A stretch of DNA of 29,197 nucleotides from the NCBI RefSeq assembly GCF_036846205.1, contig NZ_DAIUCK010000034.1, positions 1 through 29,197 of the forward strand. Direction: 5' to 3'. Below, one piece after another: positions 23,112 through 29,197 of the stretch; positions within the stretch are counted from its first letter, which is position 1, and every line of letters begins with the position of its first letter. A program made the position numbers and the translations under genes. This stretch comes from Rhabdothermincola sp036846205. GTDB lineage: Bacteria > Actinomycetota > Acidimicrobiia > Acidimicrobiales > Acidimicrobilacustridaceae. Below the pieces are notes generated by a model. It saw only the letters and a program-made list of their open reading frames with translations, was not told the origin of the DNA and did no database searches.

Positions 23112-24977
23112 ATGGATTTCGTGCACTACCTCCGGACCCTCCGCCGCCGCTGGCGAGTGATCGCGGTGGCGGCCGCCCTCGGTGCCGTCGTGGCCTTCAT
23201 CGTCGTGCCCCGCCCCAAGACCGTCGACCCATCCCAGCTCCGCACCGTGTGGCTGGCCACGCAGAAGTTCATCGCCAACCAGTCCACGCCCAACAACGCC
23301 AACAACGCGGGGGCGTCGCTCTCCCTGGACCAGATGAAGCTGGGGATCACCACCGGCGGGGTACCCCAGCGGGTCGCGCAGCGCCTCGGTGGTGATCCCG
23401 CCGACTACGCCGCCCGGGTACACGTCGTGGTGAACCAGCAGTTGCGCACCCTCGAGATCTACGTCAAGGGCAACGACCCCGACGAGACCGAGCAGGTGGC
23501 GGACGTGTTCGGTGAGGAGCTGCTGGCCTGGATCCGGGGATTGCAGAACGAACGGCTCGAGAAGGATCGACAGACCACGGCGTCGGAGCTGGATGCCCTG
23601 CAGCAGGAGTATGCCGCGGTCACCGGCAACGATGCGGTGGCGGAGGCCCGCCGCAACAGCCTCCTCCAGGACATCAGCGCCAAGGAACAGCGGCTCCGCC
23701 AGATCGAGACCGCGATCACCTCGGCGGGCGATCCTCTGACCACCTTCAGCCGGCAGGCCCCGTTCCCGAGCACCGCTCCGCTCGTGGCCACCCTGTGGCG
23801 CAGCGACGACGTGCCCCGCAGCAACCAGAAGCAGAACACGAACAAGCAGACCCTCACGATCGAAGATCTCCAGGCGAACCAACCGACCCAGCGTCGCGGC
23901 CTGCACCCGCTGCTTTCCCTGCTCGGTGGTGGTATGGGAGGGGCCCTGCTCGCGAGCGCGGGCGTGCTGACGCTCGCCGCGCTCGATCCCCGGGTCTTCA
24001 CCAAGGAGCAGGCCGAGGCTGCGTTCGGCTTCCCGGTCATCGCGGAGGTCCCGGCGTTCACCCGCCGCCAGCGGCGTGAGACCAACGTCATCAGCGTCAC
24101 CGCGCCGTATTCGCGCTTCGCGGAGGCGTTCCGGGTGCTGCGGTCGTCGATCGTGTTCGTGGAGCGTTCGGGCCGGCTACCCGACCCCACCCCGCCCCAC
24201 GCGGCCGGGAACCCGACCGGGGACACCGTCGCCCGCAAGCGGGCCACCGTGGTGATGATCACCTCACCGGGACCGTCGGAGGGCAAGACCACCACCGCCG
24301 CGAACCTCGCCGCCGTGCTGGCCGAGGACGGCAGCAAGGTGCTCGTGGTCAACTGCGACTTCCGGCGCCCGAGACTGCACCTCTTTCTCGGGGCGGATCA
24401 CGAGCCGCGCAAGGTGATCGACACCCAGATCCCCGGGGTCAAGTTCGTCGCCGGTGTGGTGGACGACCATCGCACCGCGACGCCAGCCGAGGTGGTCAAG
24501 GCGCAGCGCGACGTGGTCACCGCGGCGCGGGAGGTCTTCGACTACATCCTCCTCGATACCGCTCCGTTGCTCACCACGAACGACGCGAGCGACGTCCTGC
24601 CGGTGACCGACATGGTGGTGGTCGTGTGCCGGGCCGGCAAGACCATGAAGGAAGCCGCCGACCGGGCGGCCGAGCTGCTGGAGCGGTTCAGCGCGCCGGT
24701 CATCGGTGCGGCGCTGGTGGCCGCGACCGATGCCCCGTCAGCCCGGTACTACTACTACTACGCCAGCGACGACGAGCACGCCGTGACCGATCCCGGCAAC
24801 CCGTTGTCCGACCTGGTCGATGGGCCGTCCTCGGAGCCTCCGAACGGCTCGGCAGCTACTGGGGGTGCCGGAGAGGGCGTTGATCCCCAGCCTGCCGCGG
24901 ACCTCGGTCTGCAGGAGGATGACTCGGAAGAGGTGGCGTTGGCGACGGGTGACGGCGCCGATCCCGACCGCGCCTGA
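23112..24977 (+). CDS. Chain-length determinant (Wzz) fused to tyrosine autokinase (BY-kinase)
   Basis: A 621-residue protein controlling polysaccharide chain length and export. TM1 is at about 14-32 and TM2 at about 266-291. They flank an extracytoplasmic region with a predicted coiled coil (about 140-200) and two Asn/Gln-rich stretches (52-68, 237-260). The cytoplasmic kinase has Walker A SPGPSEGKTTT (385-395), Walker A' VLVVNCDFRRPRLH (410-423) and Walker B YILLDTAPL (478-486). The tyrosine cluster is five consecutive Tyr (546-550), followed by about 70 acidic, Gly/Pro-rich residues of unknown use. By analogy with Wzc, autophosphorylation of the tail would switch oligomer state and export. 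The ATG at 23112 was chosen because TM1 then begins after 13 residues. It is first in an operon with the next two genes. Confidence 0.93.
   Translation: MDFVHYLRTLRRRWRVIAVAAALGAVVAFIVVPRPKTVDPSQLRTVWLATQKFIANQSTPNNANNAGASLSLDQMKLGITTGGVPQRVAQRLGGDPADYAARVHVVVNQQLRTLEIYVKGNDPDETEQVADVFGEELLAWIRGLQNERLEKDRQTTASELDALQQEYAAVTGNDAVAEARRNSLLQDISAKEQRLRQIETAITSAGDPLTTFSRQAPFPSTAPLVATLWRSDDVPRSNQKQNTNKQTLTIEDLQANQPTQRRGLHPLLSLLGGGMGGALLASAGVLTLAALDPRVFTKEQAEAAFGFPVIAEVPAFTRRQRRETNVISVTAPYSRFAEAFRVLRSSIVFVERSGRLPDPTPPHAAGNPTGDTVARKRATVVMITSPGPSEGKTTTAANLAAVLAEDGSKVLVVNCDFRRPRLHLFLGADHEPRKVIDTQIPGVKFVAGVVDDHRTATPAEVVKAQRDVVTAAREVFDYILLDTAPLLTTNDASDVLPVTDMVVVVCRAGKTMKEAADRAAELLERFSAPVIGAALVAATDAPSARYYYYYASDDEHAVTDPGNPLSDLVDGPSSEPPNGSAATGGAGEGVDPQPAADLGLQEDDSEEVALATGDGADPDRA
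24747..24761 (+). repeat. In-frame (TAC)5 repeat encoding the tyrosine cluster
   Basis: Five perfect TAC codons in a row encode Tyr546-Tyr550 of the BY-kinase. The other synonym TAT is not used. Slippage by whole units would change the number of phosphorylatable tyrosines without a frameshift. Confidence 0.6.
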
Positions 24978-24988
24978 ACCGCTCGGCC

Positions 24989-26440
24989 ATGGCCGCCACG
25001 CCCTCACCCCCACCGACCCATCAGCTCCCGAACATCCTCCACCCCCATACGCTCAGCGGCGAGCGGGCGGTGCACGTACCGCCGCTGCAGCGGCGGCGCC
25101 CCTCCAAGGCCGCGCCGCACACCGCCTACCGCCTGCTCGCCGGAGCCTGCATCCTCGTCACCCTCGCCTTGCTGGCCTGGGGTGCCTCGCAAGGCAAGCC
25201 GCTGGCCATCGGGCTGGTGGCGGTTCCGGTGGTGATGGCTCTCGCCTACCCGGTGCTGGCGCGCTACTGCCGCGAGGAGCGCACGTTCGACCTGCTCGGC
25301 ATCGTCTACCTGGGCCTCGCCTTGCGCTTCGTCGGCTCGTACTACCGGTTCACGATCGCCGCCGACGCCAAGAGCTACTACCGGTACGGGGTCCAGTTCG
25401 CCGACTCCTTCCGCAACTTCGACTTCGCCGTCGACCTGGGCCGCCCGGTGCCCGGCACCGGCAGCGTCCGGTGGTTCTCGGCCCTGGTGGTGGTGTTCAC
25501 CGGACCCAACATCTACCTCGAGTTCGTCGTGTTCACCCTGATCGCGTTCTCGGGGATGCTGCTGTTCTACCGGGCCTTCACCACCGCCTTCCCCAACGGG
25601 GACCGCAAGCGCTACGCACTGCTGCTGTTCCTGTGGCCGTCGATGGCGTTCTGGCCTTCGAGCATCGGCAAGGAATCGCTGATGATGTTCGGCATCGGTC
25701 TGGCCTCGTACGGTGCGTCGAGGATGTTCACCCACCGACCGCTCGGGATGGCTGCCCTGGCCGGCGGGCTGGCGGTGCTGGCGCTGATCCGCCCCCACAT
25801 GTCCCTGATCGTGATCGTCGGGGTCGGTGTGGCGTACCTCTTCGTTCGCTCCACGCGAGGGTCGTTGTGGCTCTCGGGCGGCAAGATCCTCGCCATCGCC
25901 GTGCTGCTGATCGGAGGCGCGATCATCGCCACCCAGACCGCGGAGTTCCTCAAACTCGACGACTTCGGCCAGGACCAACTCGACGTCGTCGCCCAGTCGA
26001 CCTCCGACCGGACCGCCCAGGGCGGTGCCGAGTTCACCCCCATCCGCGCCGATTCCTCACCCGTCCTCTTCCCCGCCGCCGTGGCCTCGGTGCTCTTCCG
26101 ACCCCTGCCGTTCGAAGCCCACAACCAGGACTCGCTCATCGCGGCGGCCGAAGGCCTGCTGCTGGTCGCGATCACCGCCGCCTCGTGGCGTCGCCTGGCT
26201 CGGCTCCCGGGACGGATCATCCGCGAGCCCTACGTGGCGTACGCGGTGTCGATGGTCCTGCTGTTCTGCTTCGTCTTCTCGGTGATCGCCAATTTCGGCA
26301 TCCTCACTCGGCAGCGCACCCAGGTGCTCCCGCTGTACTTCGTGCTCCTCGCCATACCCGCGGCCCGCGAGGTGGCGAGCGCCACCCGCGAGCCTCGGCA
26401 GAGGCCCACGCTCCTCACCGACCCGCCCCGGGCGACCTGA
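24989..26440 (+). CDS. Polytopic membrane protein, candidate polysaccharide polymerase (Wzy-like)
   Basis: A 483-residue integral membrane protein with a Pro-rich cytoplasmic-looking N-terminus (1-45) and about ten hydrophobic segments between 48 and 460. A loop YYRFTIAADAKSYYRYG (118-134) includes D126 and many aromatic residues. FWPSSIGKESLMMFGIGLASYG (221-242) is the kind of SxGKE block seen in unnamed membrane proteins of exopolysaccharide loci. ALIRPHMSLIVIVG follows. I do not recognise a named family. The role as repeat-unit polymerase is inferred: such loci need one, this is the only polytopic membrane protein here besides the ABC exporter and the DUF4012 protein, and it directly follows the Wzz/BY-kinase (12-base gap). 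Its TGA overlaps the next ATG by one base (TGATG). Confidence 0.75.
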   Translation: MAATPSPPPTHQLPNILHPHTLSGERAVHVPPLQRRRPSKAAPHTAYRLLAGACILVTLALLAWGASQGKPLAIGLVAVPVVMALAYPVLARYCREERTFDLLGIVYLGLALRFVGSYYRFTIAADAKSYYRYGVQFADSFRNFDFAVDLGRPVPGTGSVRWFSALVVVFTGPNIYLEFVVFTLIAFSGMLLFYRAFTTAFPNGDRKRYALLLFLWPSMAFWPSSIGKESLMMFGIGLASYGASRMFTHRPLGMAALAGGLAVLALIRPHMSLIVIVGVGVAYLFVRSTRGSLWLSGGKILAIAVLLIGGAIIATQTAEFLKLDDFGQDQLDVVAQSTSDRTAQGGAEFTPIRADSSPVLFPAAVASVLFRPLPFEAHNQDSLIAAAEGLLLVAITAASWRRLARLPGRIIREPYVAYAVSMVLLFCFVFSVIANFGILTRQRTQVLPLYFVLLAIPAAREVASATREPRQRPTLLTDPPRAT

Positions 26441-28074
26441 TGGCCGAGCGGGTCCGCTCGTGGTGGGGTTGGGGCTGGGAGGACCAGGCGCTCTCCGACG
26501 CCCAGGCCGAGAAGCTCGGAGCGGCGGTGGCCGGCCGGCTCGGCACGGCCGTCGCGCCGCTGCGACCGCCACCATCGCTTCGCGACCTCGATCTGCCCTC
26601 ACCCCGGATCCAGCCACCCGACTCGCTGGCCCCGATCCTCTCCACCCAACCCCTCGACCGCGCCGGGCACACCTACGGGAAGGCCTACCGCGACATCGTG
26701 CGCGGTTCCTACGGCGAGCTCGAGCGGCCACCGGACCTGGTGGCCTTCCCGCGGGACGAGGGCGACGTGATCGAGATCCTGGACTGGTGCAGCACGGCCC
26801 GGATCGCCGCGATCCCCTACGGCGGTGGCTCCTCCGTGGTGGGAGGCGTCGAGTGGCGCGGCGAGGGCGACTTCGCCGGGTGGGTGTCGATCGACCTCGG
26901 GCGTCTCGACCGGGTGGTGGAGATCGACGAGGTCTCCCGAGCGGCCCGCATCCAGGCCGGCGCCCTGGGACCGGGACTCGAGGCCCAGCTCCGCCCGCAC
27001 GGCCTGACGCTGCGGCACTTCCCCCAGTCGTTCGAGTTCTCCACCCTGGGCGGGTGGCTGGCCACCCGGTCCGGCGGGCACTACGCGACCGTGTACACCC
27101 ACATCGACGACCTGGTCGAGTCCATCCGAGCGGTGACGCCCACCGGGGTGATCGAGAGCCGCCGGCTACCCGGTTCGGGCGCGGGCCCGTCGCCGGACCG
27201 GCTCCTGCTCGGGTCCGAAGGAGCGTTCGGGATCATCACCGAGGCGTGGATGCGCCTCCAGGAGCGCCCCCGGTTCAAAGCGTCGGCCGGTGTCCGCTTC
27301 CGCGAGTTCCTCGACGGCGTGGAGGCCACCCGGGCGTTGGCCCAGTCGGGGCTCTTCCCCACCAACTGCCGCCTGCTGGATCCGGGTGAGGCCGCGAGCG
27401 CGGCGGGCCTCGGGGATGGCAGCGCACTGCTGGTCCTGGGCTTCGAGTCGGCCGACCACCCGGTCGACGCGTGGATCGGCCGCGCCGTCGAGCTGTGCGC
27501 GGATCACGGTGGGCACGTGCCCGAGGGCGTCACGATCTCGGCACCGGCCACCGGCACCGATGGCGCCCCTCGCGACGTCGCCGGGCGGGAGGGCGCGGTG
27601 GGAGCGTGGCGCAACGCGTTCCTCCGAGCCCCGTACGGTCGCGACGCCCTGGTCCGGATGAGCATCGTCGTCGAGACCTTCGAGACGGCGTGCACCTGGG
27701 ACCGCTTCCCGGAGCTGCACCACCGGGTGACCACCACGATGCAACGCTCCCTCCAGCGCATCTGCGGTGGTGGATGGGTGACGTGCCGGTTCACCCACGT
27801 CTACCCGGACGGCCCGGCGCCCTACTACAGCGTCCTGGCACCGGGCCGACCCGGCTTGGAGATCGCCATCTGGGACGAGATCAAAGCGGCGGTGTCCGAT
27901 GCCCTCCTCGATGCCGGGGGCACGATCACCCACCACCACGCCGTGGGGCGCGACCACGACCTGTGGTACCGGCGACAGCGGCCGGATCCCGTCGGGCATG
28001 CGCTCGCGGCAGCCAAGCAGGCGCTCGACCCCGCCGGGGTGCTCAACCCCGGGGTGATCGTCCCCCCAGCCTGA
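26440..28074 (+). CDS. FAD-binding oxidase of the alkyldihydroxyacetonephosphate synthase (AGPS) family
   Basis: A 544-residue flavoprotein of the vanillyl-alcohol-oxidase/PCMH superfamily. The FAD-binding loop is IPYGGGSSVVGG (125-136), followed by TLGGWLATRSGGHY (202-215) and LLGSEGAFGIITEAWMRL (256-273). THVYPDGPAPYYSV (452-464) and the triple-His motif THHHAVGRDH (497-506) match the AGPS active site. In eukaryotes AGPS exchanges the acyl chain of acyl-DHAP for a fatty alcohol, giving ether lipids. Bacterial relatives are common but seldom proven. It overlaps the membrane-protein stop by one base, so it is co-translated with the surface-polysaccharide machinery; why is unclear. Another FAD-dependent oxidation, such as of a sugar or lipid alcohol, is possible. 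Confidence 0.88.
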   Translation: MAERVRSWWGWGWEDQALSDAQAEKLGAAVAGRLGTAVAPLRPPPSLRDLDLPSPRIQPPDSLAPILSTQPLDRAGHTYGKAYRDIVRGSYGELERPPDLVAFPRDEGDVIEILDWCSTARIAAIPYGGGSSVVGGVEWRGEGDFAGWVSIDLGRLDRVVEIDEVSRAARIQAGALGPGLEAQLRPHGLTLRHFPQSFEFSTLGGWLATRSGGHYATVYTHIDDLVESIRAVTPTGVIESRRLPGSGAGPSPDRLLLGSEGAFGIITEAWMRLQERPRFKASAGVRFREFLDGVEATRALAQSGLFPTNCRLLDPGEAASAAGLGDGSALLVLGFESADHPVDAWIGRAVELCADHGGHVPEGVTISAPATGTDGAPRDVAGREGAVGAWRNAFLRAPYGRDALVRMSIVVETFETACTWDRFPELHHRVTTTMQRSLQRICGGGWVTCRFTHVYPDGPAPYYSVLAPGRPGLEIAIWDEIKAAVSDALLDAGGTITHHHAVGRDHDLWYRRQRPDPVGHALAAAKQALDPAGVLNPGVIVPPA

Positions 28075-28118
28075 GGACAGCCCCGGTCGCCGCCGCCCCG
28101 CGCCCGCCATGTCCAACC

Positions 28119-28158
28119 GGCATGTCAAACGCGTGCCACAGCACGCGTTCGGCCTGCC
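28119..28158. repeat. Long imperfect palindrome, copy 1
   Basis: The left arm GGCATGTCAAACGCGTGC is identical to copy 2, and so are the CACA loop and the first nine bases of the right arm. The outer half of the right arm has three substitutions, so the stem is imperfect. The shared direct repeat runs over 37 bases (28113-28149 and 28174-28210). Confidence 0.8.
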
Positions 28159-28179
28159 AGAACCCGCCACACCCCAACC

Positions 28180-28219
28180 GGCATGTCAAACGCGTGCCAC
28201 AGCACGCGTTTGACATGCC
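28180..28219. repeat. Long perfect palindrome, copy 2
   Basis: GGCATGTCAAACGCGTGC pairs perfectly over 18 bp with its reverse complement across a CACA loop. Copies 1 and 2 are spaced 61 bases apart. No T-run follows, so it is not a standard intrinsic terminator, although it could end transcription of the upstream operon. Each arm contains TTGACA, on opposite strands. The right end lies 24 bases before the -35 of the downstream gene, which also permits an operator role. Confidence 0.85.
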
Positions 28220-28243
28220 AGAAGAAGGGAGATTTCGTAGTTC

Positions 28244-28272
28244 TTGATGCTGTTTCGTGCACTTTCTATGCT
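28244..28272 (+). promoter_or_regulatory. Sigma-70-type promoter of the kinase-like gene
   Basis: TTGATG (28244-28249) and TATGCT (28267-28272) are separated by exactly 17 bases. A strong AGGAGGAGGAG ribosome site (28287-28297) and the ATG at 28300 follow. This is the most complete promoter in the window. Confidence 0.7.
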
Positions 28273-28299
28273 GGACAGGCTCAGTCAGGAGGAGGAGCC

Positions 28300-29197
28300 A
28301 TGAGTGCGCGGGTGCGGGTGGACAGGGGGCACGACGGGCAGTTGGTGGCGGTCAAGCAGGCTCTCGATCCCGAGGCCCGCACGCGGCTGGTCCACGAGGC
28401 CGCCGTCTTGGCCCTCGCGCGCCATCCAGGTGTGGTCCGGTCCCGAGGGCTCCGGGAAGTGGCGGGCACCCTCGAGCTGGTGACGACCTGGGTCGGGAGC
28501 AGATCGCTGGCGGACCGACCCGGCCGGGCGCCGGCGCAGATCGCGGCGATCCTCGCCGCGGTCGCCGAGACCGTGGCCGACCTCCACGACCTCGGCGTGA
28601 TCCACGGCCAGCTCGCGGATCCGAGCCACGTGCTGTTCGACCAGCGGGACCGCCCAGTGCTCTGCGGGTTCGGCCGTGCCGAGATCGCGACCTCGTCGCC
28701 GGCGGGAGCGGGCGCGGCGTGCCGCTCCGACGACGTCCGGAGCCTCGGTCAGCTGCTCTCAGGCCTGGTGGAGCTCGACTCCCCCATCACGCTGATGCCA
28801 CTGCACCGGTTCCGGCGGCACCAGCGCGACGACGACGGTGTGGCCCGAGCGCTGCTCACGCTCGCCGACCATGCGTCGGCCGACGACCCCACCTGCCGCC
28901 CGACGGCGCGGGCCTTCGCCCGGGCCCTCCAGCGGCTCGCTCCGGACCGCCACGACGCCGTTGCCCCAGCGACGGCCGCTGGCGAGACCGCCACCGAACC
29001 CAGCCCTGAGCACGTCGAGACGGACCCCATCGATCGGCTCCGCGCCGGCGCCCCCGCCCCCTCGTCCCGCGGCGACCGGAGTCGCCTGCGGCGCGTCGCC
29101 GCTGGCGCCGCGTCGATCGGATGCATCGCCGTCCTGGCGATCGGCGTCTTCTCGGGACCGACGTCGTCCCCACCTGAAGTCGCGCTCACCGGAGCCG
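28300..29197 (+). CDS. Serine/threonine protein kinase-fold membrane protein, probable pseudokinase (partial)
   Basis: The first 299 residues are visible; the gene runs off the window. The ATG at 28300 follows an AGGAGGAGGAG site and a full promoter. Kinase landmarks are VAVK (K19), the alpha-C Glu (E33 in HEAAVLALARHP), the alpha-F region SDDVRSLGQLL (143-153) and RPTARAFARAL (200-210). The catalytic loop reads HGQL (102-105) instead of HRDL, so the catalytic Asp is missing. The metal-binding DFG is CGFG (122-125), so that Asp is missing too. Only 18 residues precede VAVK, so most of the glycine-rich loop is gone. A hydrophobic segment at about 266-284 suggests one membrane span with an outer domain beyond the window. 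It is probably a ligand-sensing or scaffold pseudokinase; partner and pathway are unknown. Confidence 0.8.
   Translation, partial: MSARVRVDRGHDGQLVAVKQALDPEARTRLVHEAAVLALARHPGVVRSRGLREVAGTLELVTTWVGSRSLADRPGRAPAQIAAILAAVAETVADLHDLGVIHGQLADPSHVLFDQRDRPVLCGFGRAEIATSSPAGAGAACRSDDVRSLGQLLSGLVELDSPITLMPLHRFRRHQRDDDGVARALLTLADHASADDPTCRPTARAFARALQRLAPDRHDAVAPATAAGETATEPSPEHVETDPIDRLRAGAPAPSSRGDRSRLRRVAAGAASIGCIAVLAIGVFSGPTSSPPEVALTGA

Noticed and set aside
24820..26439. In-frame upstream extension of the AGPS-like gene
   Set aside because: It overlaps the BY-kinase tail and the whole membrane-protein gene in another frame, and has no domain sense. The ATG at 26440 gives the normal family N-terminus.
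28113..28219. CRISPR array
   Set aside because: There are only two units, the repeat is a self-complementary palindrome with a four-base loop, the intervening 24 bases are shorter than a normal spacer, and no cas gene is near.
28268..28303. An 11-codon leader peptide frame ending ATGA on the kinase start
   Set aside because: Its ATG lies within the -10 hexamer, so it would not be in the mRNA if that promoter is used.

Overview
The window is very GC-rich, uses GTG and TTG as well as ATG starts, and has tightly packed, overlapping genes. It looks like chromosomal DNA of a high-GC actinobacterium. The gene set (fused Wzz/BY-kinase, DUF4012 protein, several sulfotransferases) would fit the Acidimicrobiia or a relative, but that taxon is inferred and not proven by any marker gene. 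No rRNA, tRNA, transposase, integrase or CRISPR array was seen. Almost the whole window is one large cell-surface or exopolysaccharide locus.

Layout. Positions 1-4037 (minus strand) hold a tightly coupled operon: a ParB-like/methyltransferase fusion, a sulfotransferase, an NDP-sugar epimerase, a membrane phosphoglycosyl transferase and, cut by the window edge, a PglD/NeuD-type sugar acetyltransferase. Facing away from it (4147-6410) are a sugar aminotransferase and a glycosyltransferase. A minus-strand pair (polysaccharide deacetylase, glycosyltransferase; 8364-6377) diverges from a plus-strand run at 8408-17462. That run holds a glycosyltransferase, an ABC-type exporter or flippase, two family-2 sulfotransferases flanking a glycosyltransferase, then three genes read here as a CMP-ulosonate module: a two-domain DRE-TIM aldolase protein, a KdsB-like CMP transferase and a GT52/polysialyltransferase-like enzyme. 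Next come a minus-strand sulfotransferase, a plus-strand glycosyltransferase, a minus-strand sulfotransferase coupled to a large DUF4012 membrane protein, and a plus-strand operon of Wzz/BY-kinase, polytopic membrane protein (candidate polymerase) and an alkyl-DHAP-synthase-like flavoprotein. A short intergenic region with two copies of a long palindrome and a good sigma-70-type promoter precedes a protein-kinase-fold gene that lacks catalytic residues and runs off the window.

How the genes may work together. The aminotransferase, acetyltransferase and phosphoglycosyl transferase look like the start of a lipid-linked glycan carrying an amino/acetamido-deoxy sugar (bacillosamine-like logic). 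Five GT-B glycosyltransferases plus the GT52-like enzyme would extend it. Five sulfotransferases, the methyltransferase and the deacetylase would decorate it. The ABC exporter would flip it, and the polymerase candidate with the Wzz/BY-kinase would set chain length. The most unusual proposal is an acidic 3-deoxy-2-ulosonic residue made by a pyruvate-type aldolase instead of a PEP-dependent NeuB/KdsA synthase, then CMP-activated and transferred by a sialyltransferase-like enzyme. Regulation seems to rest on divergent junctions that each carry overlapping -10-like elements on both strands.
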